Assembly: GCF_000016165.1 (NCBI RefSeq)
Contig: NC_009253.1
Span: forward strand, 2,204,332-2,268,331
Length of the DNA stretch: 64,000 nt
Direction of reading: 5' to 3'
Source of the DNA: Desulforamulus reducens MI-1
Lineage (GTDB): Bacteria > Bacillota > Desulfotomaculia > Desulfotomaculales > Desulfotomaculaceae
The notes below the pieces were generated by a model that saw only the letters and a list, made by a program, of their open reading frames with translations, had not been told where the DNA came from and made no database searches. This document shows, piece after piece, positions 48,554-57,956 of the stretch. Numbering within the stretch: the stretch's first letter is position 1; the number at the start of each line of letters is the position of its first letter. The position numbers were made by a program, and so were the translations under genes.

Positions 48554-48582
48554 ATTTTACTGAAGAGACTCCACCCTGTCAA
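48554..48582 (-). promoter_or_regulatory. Sigma-A promoter of the ylxM-ffh operon
   Basis: TTGACA and TAAAAT on the minus strand with a 17-bp spacer, about 56 nt before the ylxM start. It is the best consensus match in the window. Confidence 0.85.
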
Positions 48583-48624
48583 GGGAAAAGATTTTATAGG
48601 TAAACTTTCTTTGTTTTTAATTAA

Positions 48625-48653
48625 TTGTCATTTGTTCAGCCCGTCCACATACT
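48625..48653 (+). promoter_or_regulatory. Possible promoter of the aminotransferase gene
   Basis: TTGTCA and CATACT with a 17-bp spacer, 34 nt before the TTG start. Confidence 0.4.
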
Positions 48654-48687
48654 TTATTGATAAAAGAAATATTAGGAGGTGGTGGAC

Positions 48688-50115
48688 TTGTCCCACCAGC
48701 ACTGTAAATGTGGCTGTATGGCTCCCATCAATCTTGAGCAGGCCCTTGGGTTATCCCAGGGAGAAATTAAAGAAATGCACAGTCAGTATGTAAACGCCAG
48801 TCTGGTTACCCTGTTAAGTCTTATTAATTTTGATACGCCATTTATTTCCGCCCAGGGTGTGTCCGTCTTTGATGATCAGGGCAATGAATATCTGGATTTC
48901 CTGGGTGCCTACGGCGCTTTAAACCTGGGTCACAATCATCCACAAATTCTGGATGCAATCCAAAGGGTTAAAACAATGCCCAACTTGCTGCAATCCTCCA
49001 TCAATGGTATTACAGCTGCTCTAGCCCATAATTTATCCCATTTGACCCCTGGAAATCTCCAGCGCTCCTTTTTTTGTAACAGTGGTGCCGAAGCTGTGGA
49101 AGGTGCTTTAAAGTTAGCAAGGATTGCCACCGGCAGACAAAAATTTGTTCATTGTCATAATTCCTTTCATGGTAAGACCTTTGGTGCTTTATCCGTCACC
49201 GGCAGGGAAAAATACCAACAGCCCTTCCGTCCATTAATTGCACCTTCTATAGGGGTTCCCTTTGGTGATCTGGAAGCTCTTCAGGATCATCTTAGATCAA
49301 GGGATGTGGCTGCCTTCATTGTGGAACCGATCCAAGGGGAAGGGGGTATCCTAGAACCTCCTAAGGGATATTTAGCTAAGGCTAAAAATCTATGTGCCCA
49401 ATATGGTTCTCTCATCATTGCCGATGAAGTTCAAACAGGTTTTGGCCGCACCGGAGCTCTCTTTGCTTGTGAGACTGAAAAACTGGTGCCAGACATTCTC
49501 TGCCTAGCTAAATCATTGGGTGGTGGTGTAATGCCCATCGGGGCCTATATAACCACCGATGAAATATGGCGAAAGGCTTACGGTACAATGGAAAAAGCGC
49601 TGCTCCACACTTCTACCTTTGGAGGAAACACCACTGCTTGTGCTGCAGCATTAAAAACCATTGAGGTTATTATGGAGCAAGATCTGTGTCAACAGGCGCG
49701 CGAAAAAGGTAGTTATTTTTTGACTCATTTAAATAATCTAAAGGAAAAATACCCCTTGTTAAAGGATGTCCGGGGTCGTGGTTTAATGATTGGGTTAGAG
49801 TTCCAGCCGCCCGAAAGAATCTCAGGCAAATATTCTCTTAAATTCACCATGAATGTTATCAACAAACTGGCCCAAGCATACATGGGTAGTCTGGTGGCTG
49901 GAGAATTGCTGAACAAACACCAGATTATTACTGCCTATACCCTAAACAACCCTAACGTTATCCGTTTGGAACCACCTTTGATTGTCACCTATGAACAATT
50001 GGATCGTGTTCTCGACGCTTTGGAAGAAGTGTTATCCAATCACACCGGATTTTTTAGCATGGTCGGTTCCGGTGCTAAAAATATTATCTCGAAACTAACG
50101 CATACTAAATCCTAA
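48688..50115 (+). CDS. Class III aminotransferase (putrescine/ornithine-type)
   Basis: 475 residues from the TTG at 48688, with AGGAGG 8 nt upstream. PLP fold-type I: RSFFCNSGAEAVEGALKLAR, HCHNSFHGKTFGALSVTG, FIVEPIQGEGG, IIADEVQTGFGRTG and LAKSLGGGVMPIGA (the PLP lysine is in the AKSLG segment). The closest families are putrescine aminotransferases and acetylornithine-like enzymes; the N-terminal Cys-rich HCKCGCMAP is unusual. It would transfer an amino group to 2-oxoglutarate in the cytoplasm. It is divergent from ylxM and may be co-transcribed with the next gene. Confidence 0.85.
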   Translation: MSHQHCKCGCMAPINLEQALGLSQGEIKEMHSQYVNASLVTLLSLINFDTPFISAQGVSVFDDQGNEYLDFLGAYGALNLGHNHPQILDAIQRVKTMPNLLQSSINGITAALAHNLSHLTPGNLQRSFFCNSGAEAVEGALKLARIATGRQKFVHCHNSFHGKTFGALSVTGREKYQQPFRPLIAPSIGVPFGDLEALQDHLRSRDVAAFIVEPIQGEGGILEPPKGYLAKAKNLCAQYGSLIIADEVQTGFGRTGALFACETEKLVPDILCLAKSLGGGVMPIGAYITTDEIWRKAYGTMEKALLHTSTFGGNTTACAAALKTIEVIMEQDLCQQAREKGSYFLTHLNNLKEKYPLLKDVRGRGLMIGLEFQPPERISGKYSLKFTMNVINKLAQAYMGSLVAGELLNKHQIITAYTLNNPNVIRLEPPLIVTYEQLDRVLDALEEVLSNHTGFFSMVGSGAKNIISKLTHTKS

Positions 50116-50185
50116 TTACTATTTAGGTTCCATATGGTTATAGTAAAAATTGTGCTAAAATAAATAAAAAACCATGGAGGAACCT

Positions 50186-51358
50186 ATGATTAATCCCTTT
50201 GGTAAACCCATCGAACAGTTAGAAGAAGAGGATCTAGACAAATTAATTGAGGCGGAAACTTCCGAGGGAATTTATGTTGAATATAAAGAGGATTTCCCAA
50301 CCCACCTAGCTAAAATTGTAGCCAGTTTTGCCAACACCTTCGGTGGTTGGATACTAATAGGTGTGGATGCGCGTAACCCCAGGAATGTACCCACCTCATT
50401 TCCTGGGATTGGCATATCCAACGATCCTAAGGATCGTTTTAGAAATATCTGCCGAGATACCATTACTCCGGTCCCTTTATTCGATTCCAAACTGATTTTA
50501 AAATCAGCAGATCCCTCTAGGGGCATCCTGGTTGTTCGTATTCCAGAAAGTTCATACCCGCCTCATATTACGCGGGATGGTCGTATTTATCGTAGAAACA
50601 TGGAAGGGTCCGATCCCGTAGGAGAAACCGACCGCCATATATTGGATCGATTATTCGAAAAATCCAGGCACAATAAAATTGAGGTTAAGGCCTTTATCAA
50701 TCGAAAAATGCAAAAAAACCAACATGAAAAAGTTATGTTTAAAGTCATGTGCTGCCCTATTCCCCTTAATTTAAATTTGATTGAACCTTTTTTTGTACCC
50801 GAACGAATCTCCCGATTTAAAAGGATGGCCCGAAATATTTGGAAGGGTACTCTACCCAAGAACATTCGCTTCGAACCGGAGGGTTTTGCCTTTGAAGACC
50901 ATGAGCAGCGATTAGAGATTCTGCGATCCGGGGTAATTTGCTATTTCACACCCATCCCTACCTCTATAAAAAGCATTGACCGTGACAGTGAACCTAGACA
51001 GTTAGAATTTCTAAAATATCAAACCCTTCAGATAGCCCTGCTACGTACCATTAAATTAGCCCGGGAGGTGTACCGCTTCAGCGGGTATATGGGGTTATTT
51101 GTCCTTAAAGTTGCCCTAGAGAATATTGAAGGAAAAGGTTTGGATGACCCCAAATTTTTTGACTTTTATAAAACTGTTCCAAACCCCCGCTGCAATTATT
51201 CCGATATTATACTCCCCTACGGTTTTAACCCAAAGGAGGCAAAGACCATGGAAAATCCTCGCCAACTGGCTGACCCCCTGCTGGGATACATATACCGCTG
51301 CTTTGGCTTCGAAGCCCTTGATACCCACACCATAGCCAGATCGGATTTGTCAAGATAG
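50186..51358 (+). CDS. Schlafen/AlbA_2-domain protein
   Basis: 390 residues from the ATG at 50186, which has GGAGG upstream; the ATG at 50174 is part of that site. The N-terminal AlbA_2 (Schlafen AAA-4-like) domain contains VEYKEDFPTHLAKIVASFANTFGGWILIGVD, and IPESSYPPHITRDGRIYRRN. The C-terminal 200 residues match no family I recognise. Such proteins occur as regulators and in defence; the function is unknown. It lies 70 nt after the aminotransferase gene. Convergent with the next gene. Confidence 0.75.
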   Translation: MINPFGKPIEQLEEEDLDKLIEAETSEGIYVEYKEDFPTHLAKIVASFANTFGGWILIGVDARNPRNVPTSFPGIGISNDPKDRFRNICRDTITPVPLFDSKLILKSADPSRGILVVRIPESSYPPHITRDGRIYRRNMEGSDPVGETDRHILDRLFEKSRHNKIEVKAFINRKMQKNQHEKVMFKVMCCPIPLNLNLIEPFFVPERISRFKRMARNIWKGTLPKNIRFEPEGFAFEDHEQRLEILRSGVICYFTPIPTSIKSIDRDSEPRQLEFLKYQTLQIALLRTIKLAREVYRFSGYMGLFVLKVALENIEGKGLDDPKFFDFYKTVPNPRCNYSDIILPYGFNPKEAKTMENPRQLADPLLGYIYRCFGFEALDTHTIARSDLSR

Positions 51359-51386
51359 CTGTGGGGTCACGGACCTATTTCTCTGA

Positions 51387-52562
51387 CTACCAGACCTGCA
51401 ATACCACACACTTGAGATAGTGGCTTTCTGGATAACCCAGTAACATTGGATGATCTTTGGCCTGGCGCCTTAGTTCCACCAGCCTTAGCTGCCTTCCGGC
51501 ATCTCTGGCAGCATCTAAAATCACGTCCAGGAACATATCCTCATGCATGTGATAGGAACAGGAACAGGTAATCAAATAACCACCTGGGGGTAATAGTTTC
51601 ATGCCTCGCAGATTAATCTCCTTATATCCCCGTATAGCCCCTTCTATGGCCTTACGGGACTTGGTGAAGGCCGGCGGATCCAATATAACCACATCAAATT
51701 TCTCTTCCGCCCGTTCCATGGCCCTTAGCTCATCAAAGCTATTGCATTCCTTAAAGGTACATCGATCACCGTAACCGTTCAACTGTGCATTGACCCGGGC
51801 CACTTCCAGAGCAGGGGCCGCTATATCTAATCCTAAAACTTCCTTAGCTCCATATTTAGTAGCATACATGGAAAAGGTACCAGTATGACAGAAACAGTCC
51901 AGTACCCTGCTTCCCTTCACCAGCCCCTGCAAAGCCATCCTATTTTCCCTTTGGTCGAGGAAATACCCTGTCTTCTGGCCACCCTCCAAGTCCACAACAA
52001 ATTGAATGCCATTTTCTTTTATCACGACCTTGGGGTCAAAGGGTTCTCCAATAAATCCGGTTATCAGAGGTAATCCCTCAAGTTTTCTCACCGATACATC
52101 GTTTCGTTCATACATCCCCTTAGGTTGCACAATTTCCTGTAAAAGCTTAAAGATGGTTTCCTTATGCACATCTATACCAAGGGCCAATGTTTGTACAGAC
52201 AGATAATCACCAAACTTATCGACAATTAAAGCAGGTAAAAAATCTGCTTCACCAAAGATAACCCGACAGGCGTTGCTCTCCCTTACAACCTTCTGACGAT
52301 ACTCCCAGGCACCTTGAATTCTCTTACGGAAAAACTCTTCGTTAATTTCTTCCTCTGAATTCCTAGTCATGATGCGAACAGTAATTTGCGATGCAGGGTT
52401 GATATAACCGCGCCCCACAAACCGATCACGAAAATCTACGACCTCTACGATATCACCGGGATTAAAATCCCCAATAATTTCTTTTATTTCACCCCAATAG
52501 ACCCAGGGATGCCCCCCAGCAATGCGTTTCTGTTTTCCCTGATGCAATACTACTTTGGTCAT
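51387..52562 (-). CDS. RlmI-like 23S rRNA methyltransferase (PUA + SAM fold)
   Basis: 391 residues from the ATG at 52562. The N-terminal PUA domain (KRIAGGHPWVYWGEI) is followed by a linker domain (KTGYFLDQRENR) and a class I Rossmann methyltransferase with VLDCFCHTGTFSMYA, VILDPPAFTKSRK and LITCSCSYHM. RlmI makes m5C1962 in 23S rRNA of E. coli; the family is broader, so site specificity is inferred. A terminator upstream separates it from the salvage operon. Confidence 0.9.
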   Translation of the reverse strand: MTKVVLHQGKQKRIAGGHPWVYWGEIKEIIGDFNPGDIVEVVDFRDRFVGRGYINPASQITVRIMTRNSEEEINEEFFRKRIQGAWEYRQKVVRESNACRVIFGEADFLPALIVDKFGDYLSVQTLALGIDVHKETIFKLLQEIVQPKGMYERNDVSVRKLEGLPLITGFIGEPFDPKVVIKENGIQFVVDLEGGQKTGYFLDQRENRMALQGLVKGSRVLDCFCHTGTFSMYATKYGAKEVLGLDIAAPALEVARVNAQLNGYGDRCTFKECNSFDELRAMERAEEKFDVVILDPPAFTKSRKAIEGAIRGYKEINLRGMKLLPPGGYLITCSCSYHMHEDMFLDVILDAARDAGRQLRLVELRRQAKDHPMLLGYPESHYLKCVVLQVW

Positions 52563-52620
52563 CAATACAAACCCCCAATTCACCCAATTCTTAATAGTAT
52601 CACCACATGATTTATGCGCT

Positions 52621-52659
52621 AATATAAAAATGGAAGTGAGCATAAAGTATCCCACTTCC
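52621..52659 (-). terminator. Terminator of the MTA/SAH salvage operon
   Basis: GGAAGTG and CACTTCC pair over a 14-nt loop, followed on the minus strand by ATTTTTAT. Confidence 0.7.
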
Positions 52660-52677
52660 TCCTCCGGGCTAACAATT

Positions 52678-53979
52678 CTATTTACCGGCTAAACGTGCTG
52701 CTCGCTCCCTAACTTCGTACATTACCCTTTCCTCATCAATGGTTTTAACAACCCTGTCCAACATGACAACCTTACCATCAATCACAACGGTGCGTACATC
52801 CGAAGAATTGGCGGCATAGGCTATATTTGCCACCAAATTATGACGGGGACACATATGGGGCTGTTGGGTATCCAGCAAAATAACGTCCCCCCGCATGCCT
52901 TCCTTTATCAGGCCCACTCTGTCTCCCAGCCCCATGCACAGGGCACCGTCAATGGTCGCCATCTGTAGGGCACGATAAGCTGGTATCACTTCTGGATTCA
53001 TAGTACTAACCTTTTGCAGAAAAGAGCCTGCCCTTAATTCTTCCAACATATCCAGGTTATTGTTACTGGCTGTTCCATCCGTACCAATACCAACTGTGGC
53101 ACCCAATTCCAGTAACTTGGCTACCGGCGCGATGCCACTGGCTAACTTCATATTACTTTGGGGGTTATAGGCAACACCCATGGCCTTTTGGGCTAAAATA
53201 TCCATATCTTCCTCATCTAAATGGACACAATGGGCAGCTAATACGGGTAATTTAAATAATCCCAATTGGTCTAAATGTTTCACTGGGGTCTTGCCATACT
53301 GCTTTTTAATGTCCTCAAATTCTGTCAATGTTTCCGCCAGATGGATATTGATGCCAAGCTTGTGCTTGGCCGCTAAATTCATAGCCTTGTCCAGGTAATC
53401 CGGTGGGCATGTATAGGGTGCATGGGGAGCTACCATCACCGTAATCCTGCCATCTGCTTTGCCGTTCCAGTTCCTTGCCAGTTCCTCTGCTTCAATCAGG
53501 GCTTTGTCAGCAGTGGGTGCTATACCGATCATTCCCCGGGACAACATTGCCCTCATGCCCGTCTTTTCCACTGCTCTGGCAACATCATGCATACAGTCGT
53601 ACATGTCACCAAAACAGGTGGTTCCGGACTTAATCATTTCCAGACAGGCCAGCATGGTTCCCCAGTAAATATCCTCATTGGTCATTCTACCCTCAAAGGG
53701 CCATATCTTTTCAGATAGCCAGGTCATCAATGGGAGGTCATCGGCATATCCTCTGAGTAGCGTCATGGCAGCATGGGTATGGCAGTTAATAAAGCCCGGC
53801 ATCGCCACCTGACCATCTGCTTCTATGACCTCATCCATATCAAAGGAACCGGATGCAGATCCTGGCAATCCTACGTGAGTAATCCAGCCGTCCTCAATTA
53901 AAAGCTCTCCGGTCTCTATAATGGCTTCTGGACCTTCCATGGTTAGAATTGTTGCCCCGCGGATAAGTAGTCTATTCAA
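52678..53979 (-). CDS. mtaD: MTA/SAH deaminase (amidohydrolase)
   Basis: 433 residues. NCHTHAAMTLLRGYADDLPLMTWL supplies the metal HxH, HLAET and LAAHCVHLD the further His, and GTDGTASNNNLDM the Asp. This is the MtaD family, zinc deaminases acting on methylthioadenosine and S-adenosylhomocysteine to give the inosyl forms. It is the last gene of an operon with SAH hydrolase, MtnA and MtnP, which supports the substrate. Family members can also deaminate other adenosine analogues, such as 5-deoxyadenosine. Confidence 0.92.
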   Translation of the reverse strand: MNRLLIRGATILTMEGPEAIIETGELLIEDGWITHVGLPGSASGSFDMDEVIEADGQVAMPGFINCHTHAAMTLLRGYADDLPLMTWLSEKIWPFEGRMTNEDIYWGTMLACLEMIKSGTTCFGDMYDCMHDVARAVEKTGMRAMLSRGMIGIAPTADKALIEAEELARNWNGKADGRITVMVAPHAPYTCPPDYLDKAMNLAAKHKLGINIHLAETLTEFEDIKKQYGKTPVKHLDQLGLFKLPVLAAHCVHLDEEDMDILAQKAMGVAYNPQSNMKLASGIAPVAKLLELGATVGIGTDGTASNNNLDMLEELRAGSFLQKVSTMNPEVIPAYRALQMATIDGALCMGLGDRVGLIKEGMRGDVILLDTQQPHMCPRHNLVANIAYAANSSDVRTVVIDGKVVMLDRVVKTIDEERVMYEVRERAARLAGK

Positions 53980-54021
53980 AATTCATCTCTCCTAAAACTG
54001 CTCCCCTTTTGGGGGTGCTCT

Positions 54022-54681
54022 CTATTTTTGGGGCTGGCCATAAGAGCTACGGTAAATCCTAGATAGCTCGGACACATCTTGGTCCGGTATAACGACAGGT
54101 TTGCCCAGGGATTTAGCCCAAGCATAGATCCTTGCGCACTTTTCCACCACTTGACACACCGTAAACGCTTCTTCAACCCTTCGGCCAACACCCACTAGCC
54201 CGTGATTCGCCATCAGTACCGCATAGCGTTCACCAAGGGCTTTAACTACATTTTGAGCCAGTTCTTCTGTCCCCGGCAAAGCATACCGGGCCACTTCCAC
54301 AGGACCGCCAACTAGCATTGCTGCATCTTCTACCACGGGTTCTATGGGCTCCCTTAAAACTCCAAAGGCTGTTGCCACTTCACTGTGAGTATGTACAATC
54401 CCCAACACATCTTTTCTGGCTCGATAAATTGCAAGGTGCAGGGGTGCCTCGCTGGATGGCTTTCGGTACCCTTCGATAACCCGACCGTCTAGATCCAGTA
54501 CAACCATATCAGAAGGCTGCAGATTAGCATAATCCATACCACTGGGGGTAATAACCACAACATTCTCTGCCTCTAACCGGCAGGAAATATTTCCCCAGGT
54601 TCCTGCAACCAAACCAGACTCCAACATTTTTCTCCCCAGCCGGGCCACCGTTTCTCTTACTTTTTCAGTTGCCTTTACCAT
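54022..54681 (-). CDS. Class II aldolase/adducin family protein
   Basis: 220 residues from the ATG at 54681 behind GCAGGAGTT; longer starts overlap ahcY. The zinc ligands are in GIVHTHSEVATAFG and MANHGLVGVG, with the Glu in SSEAPLHLAIYR. This fold includes fuculose-phosphate aldolases, MtnB dehydratases and the Ald2 aldolases of the methylthioribulose-1-phosphate cleavage shunt. Next to mtnA and mtnP, the last is most likely: splitting methylthio- or deoxy-ribulose-1-phosphate into DHAP and an aldehyde. The distinction from MtnB cannot be made with certainty by eye. Confidence 0.82.
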   Translation of the reverse strand: MVKATEKVRETVARLGRKMLESGLVAGTWGNISCRLEAENVVVITPSGMDYANLQPSDMVVLDLDGRVIEGYRKPSSEAPLHLAIYRARKDVLGIVHTHSEVATAFGVLREPIEPVVEDAAMLVGGPVEVARYALPGTEELAQNVVKALGERYAVLMANHGLVGVGRRVEEAFTVCQVVEKCARIYAWAKSLGKPVVIPDQDVSELSRIYRSSYGQPQK

Positions 54682-54694
54682 TACTAACTCCTGC

Positions 54695-55951
54695 TTAGGT
54701 ACCATGGTTCCACTCGTTAATATAGGCTTCTTGCTCAGGCGTGAGGGAATCAATATCCACTCCCAAAGATTTTAGTTTTAGATTGGCCACTCGGTCATCA
54801 ATTTCCTTCGGTACCACGTATACTTCATTAGATAACTTTTTAGCATTCTCCAACACATATCTAGCGCTTAGGGCTTGAAGAGCAAAGGACATATCCATGA
54901 TCTCTGCCGGATGTCCGTCACCCGCAGCAAGGTTAACTAGACGCCCCTCTGCTAATAAGTAAATTTTCCGGCCATCTTTCATGGTAAACTCCTCAATGTC
55001 CTTTCTAACAATCCTCCGGGAGGTTGCTAAGGCTAGCAAATCTGGTTTGTTAACCTCCACATCAAAATGTCCAGCATTACAGAGAATAGCCCCGTCTTTC
55101 ATACGTTCATAGTGTACGCCAGTGAACACATCCTTGCATCCAGTAACTGTAATAAAAATATCCCCCAGTTTAGCAGCTTCTAAGCTATTCATGGGATGGA
55201 ATCCATCCATATAAGCTTCGATGGCCTTTACGGGATCGACCTCTGTAACAATCACCTTGGCCCCCATTCCCTTGGCACGCATGGCGATACCTTTACCGCA
55301 CCAGCCGTAACCCGCTACTACTACAGTTTTCCCCGCAGTAATCAGGTTTGTGGTACGCATTATACCGGACCATACCGACTCCCCTGTGCCATAGCGATTA
55401 TCAAAAAGATACTTACAATAGGCATCATTTACGGCAATCATGGGAAATTTCAATTCCCCCTGTTTGGCTAGGGAGCGTAGGCGCAATACCCCGGTGGTGG
55501 TCTCCTCGCAACCTCCCAGCACCCGGGAAGCAGCTTCTGTTCTTTCGGTATGCAACAACTGAACAACATCACCGCCATCATCAATGACAATGTCCGGCTG
55601 GTCATCTATTAAATGCAGTAGATGTTCTTTATACTCTTCATCGGTAGCATTGTACCAGGAATAAACATTCAGTCCTGCCGCTGCCAGAGCTGCGGCAACA
55701 TCATCCTGGGTAGACAACGGATTTGAACCAGCAATGGAAACCTCCGCACCACCGGCCCTCAAAACTTCTGCCAAATAAGCGGTTTTAGCCTCTAAGTGAA
55801 TGCATACCGCCACCCGGTACCCTTTAAAGGGTTGCTCCTTTTCAAACTGTGCACGGATTTCATTCAATACCGGCATATGTTGGCGAACCCAGTCAATCTT
55901 TAAACGACCCGCAGGGGCCAGGTTAATATCTCGTACAATGTAGTCAGGCAT
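54695..55951 (-). CDS. ahcY: Adenosylhomocysteinase
   Basis: 418 residues from the ATG at 55951 behind AGGAGTA. MPVLNEIRAQFEKEQPFKGYRVAVCIHLEAKTA (in part), the NAD-binding GYGWCGKGIAMRAKGMGA and NAGHFDVEV are the hallmarks. It hydrolyses S-adenosylhomocysteine to adenosine and homocysteine and regenerates the methyl cycle. It sits between mtnA and the aldolase. The coexistence with MtaD suggests two routes for SAH. Confidence 0.95.
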   Translation of the reverse strand: MPDYIVRDINLAPAGRLKIDWVRQHMPVLNEIRAQFEKEQPFKGYRVAVCIHLEAKTAYLAEVLRAGGAEVSIAGSNPLSTQDDVAAALAAAGLNVYSWYNATDEEYKEHLLHLIDDQPDIVIDDGGDVVQLLHTERTEAASRVLGGCEETTTGVLRLRSLAKQGELKFPMIAVNDAYCKYLFDNRYGTGESVWSGIMRTTNLITAGKTVVVAGYGWCGKGIAMRAKGMGAKVIVTEVDPVKAIEAYMDGFHPMNSLEAAKLGDIFITVTGCKDVFTGVHYERMKDGAILCNAGHFDVEVNKPDLLALATSRRIVRKDIEEFTMKDGRKIYLLAEGRLVNLAAGDGHPAEIMDMSFALQALSARYVLENAKKLSNEVYVVPKEIDDRVANLKLKSLGVDIDSLTPEQEAYINEWNHGT

Positions 55952-55961
55952 AGTACTCCTC

Positions 55962-57002
55962 CTACTTTTTATTACAGCATATTTTAGCAAGGTTTTCAGC
56001 AAAGGGCGGTAAAACAACACCCCTCTCCGTAATAATCGCTTTTACCAGTGAATTTGGTGTCACATCAAAGGCAGGGTTCCATACCTGAACCCCTTCTGGA
56101 GCCATGGGCTGCCCACCATGATGGGTCACCTCTTGGGGGTCCCTTTCCTCAATGGGAATTTCCTCCCCGGATGAAAGACTCATGTCAATGGTTGACAGAG
56201 GAGCCGCCACATAAAAGGGAATGTTATGATGATTAGCCAGTACCGCCACACCATAAGTACCAATTTTGTTTGCCACATCGCCGTTGGCAGTAATCCGATC
56301 TGCACCAACCACGATACAATCAACCATTTTTTTGGACATTAGATAACCAGCCATATTATCGGTAATGAGGGTCACTGGAATTCCCTCCTGCACCATTTCC
56401 CAGGAAGTTAATCTGGCTCCTTGCAAAAGGGGTCTGGTTTCATCCGCATAAACATGCACCTTCTTACCCTTTTCATGGGCAGCCCGCACAACCCCCAAGG
56501 CTGTTCCATAACCCGCCGTTGCCAGGGCTCCAGCGTTGCAGTGGGTCAGTACACGGGCTTCCTCCGGTAATAACTCCTGTCCATATTCGCCCATCTTTCG
56601 ATTGCTTTCAACATCTTCGTTATAGATGGCATGGGCTTCTTCCAACATGATTTTGCGTAGGTCTTCGACATTCTGCTCTGGGGCAGTACTTAGACGCATC
56701 ATCATCCGATCCAAGGCCCACCGGAGATTGACCGCCGTTGGTCTGGTTGCCCCCAATTCACCAGCAATGGCTTCCAATTTTTCCAGAAAGGTTTTCCGAT
56801 CCGTGGCATCCACTTGTTGCGCTCCCACCACCAGACCATAGGCAGCAGCCGCTCCAATGGCCGGGGCTCCTCGAACAGATAATTTTTTTATTGCCTTACC
56901 AACAGTATGATAATCTGTACACTGGATATATTCAATGGTACGGGGCAGCTTGGTCTGATCCAGCAGCTGCAGTTGGTTATTTTCCCATATAATTGCGTTC
57001 AA
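55962..57002 (-). CDS. mtnA: Methylthioribose-1-phosphate isomerase
   Basis: 346 residues. VRGAPAIGAAAAYGLVVG, LTHCNAGALATAGYGTALGV (active-site Cys) and GADRITANGDVANKIGTYG are the MtnA signatures, related to the eIF2B-like fold. It converts 5-methylthioribose-1-phosphate, or the deoxyribose analogue, to the ribulose form. The start is 6 nt after the mtnP stop. Confidence 0.96.
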   Translation of the reverse strand: MNAIIWENNQLQLLDQTKLPRTIEYIQCTDYHTVGKAIKKLSVRGAPAIGAAAAYGLVVGAQQVDATDRKTFLEKLEAIAGELGATRPTAVNLRWALDRMMMRLSTAPEQNVEDLRKIMLEEAHAIYNEDVESNRKMGEYGQELLPEEARVLTHCNAGALATAGYGTALGVVRAAHEKGKKVHVYADETRPLLQGARLTSWEMVQEGIPVTLITDNMAGYLMSKKMVDCIVVGADRITANGDVANKIGTYGVAVLANHHNIPFYVAAPLSTIDMSLSSGEEIPIEERDPQEVTHHGGQPMAPEGVQVWNPAFDVTPNSLVKAIITERGVVLPPFAENLAKICCNKK

Positions 57003-57008
57003 TTATGA

Positions 57009-57800
57009 TCACTCCTTATTCAGCCTTTCCAATGCCTCCTGACACAGGCAACCCCTTTCGGGGTCAATTAAGCTGATGGCCTTCATGGCAAGCTTCTTTA
57101 AATTCCCAGCATTCTCTGCCATTACATCCAATACTTCCTGATGAGTTAATTTGGTTGGCGAAATACCCGCCGCATAATTCGTAACCATAGAAATATTGGC
57201 ATAACACATTTCTTTTTCACGGGCCAGCACAACCTCTGGCACACTGGTCATACCCACCAGGTCCCCCCCAAGCAATTGATACATTTTAATCTCTGCTGGA
57301 GTTTCAAAGCGGGGTCCCTCACAGGTAACATAGGTTCCGTAGCGGTGATAGGTTAACCCTAAGTCTTCCGCAGCCGAAGTTAACACTTTACGTAGTTCCG
57401 GGCAATAGGGGTCTGTCATATCAATATGTACAACCCCTTGCTCCCCGCCTTCAAAGAAAGTATTCTTTCTTACCTTCGTAAAATCAAGAAATTGATCTGA
57501 AAAAACGAAATGACCCGGGGCCATGTTTCTATTCAAAGAACCCACTGCTGCGGTGGCAAAAATACTCTTGACACCCAATTCCTTCAGAGCTGCAATATTT
57601 GCACGATAATTTACCAGATGCGGCGGCACAGAATGTCCTACCCCGTGACGATTCAAGAAAGCCACCGATTTCCCCTGATAGTCGCCGATTTTCATACCCA
57701 CTTCCCCGTAGGCAGTGCTCACTTTTTCATCCCTTATGTTATCTAAGATATTCGGGTCATAAACTCCGGTTCCACCAATGATCGCTATTCGGACGCTCAC
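57009..57800 (-). CDS. mtnP: S-methyl-5'-thioadenosine phosphorylase
   Basis: 263 residues from a GTG at 57800. IAIIGGTGVYDP, FLNRHGVGHSVPPHLVNYRANI and VTCEGPRFETPAEIK show the PNP/MTAP fold of trimeric nucleoside phosphorylases. It splits methylthioadenosine with phosphate into adenine and methylthioribose-1-phosphate. It is the first gene of the five-gene unit mtnP-mtnA-ahcY-aldolase-mtaD. No S-box riboswitch is visible upstream. No mtnK, mtnW, mtnX or mtnD is present in the window. Confidence 0.95.
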   Translation of the reverse strand: MSVRIAIIGGTGVYDPNILDNIRDEKVSTAYGEVGMKIGDYQGKSVAFLNRHGVGHSVPPHLVNYRANIAALKELGVKSIFATAAVGSLNRNMAPGHFVFSDQFLDFTKVRKNTFFEGGEQGVVHIDMTDPYCPELRKVLTSAAEDLGLTYHRYGTYVTCEGPRFETPAEIKMYQLLGGDLVGMTSVPEVVLAREKEMCYANISMVTNYAAGISPTKLTHQEVLDVMAENAGNLKKLAMKAISLIDPERGCLCQEALERLNKE

Positions 57801-57828
57801 AATGGATCCTTCCTTTCCTCAAAATATA

Positions 57829-57856
57829 AGATTAGCATGGTTTATACAAACTTCAA
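57829..57856 (-). promoter_or_regulatory. Candidate promoter of mtnP
   Basis: TTGAAG and TAATCT on the minus strand with a 16-bp spacer, 28 nt upstream of the GTG start. Confidence 0.45.
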
Positions 57857-57924
57857 ATATTCTCCTTCTTGGTTATGTTTTCCTCTAAAACAGGTTAATT
57901 TTTTAAAAGGACTTTCCGATATAC

Positions 57925-57950
57925 CAAAAAACACCCCATGCCGGGGTGTT
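57925..57950 (-). terminator. Terminator of the DUF1540 gene
   Basis: AACACCCC and GGGGTGTT (8-bp stem, ATGCC loop), followed on the minus strand by TTTTTT. Confidence 0.88.
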
Positions 57951-57956
57951 CCTTGT

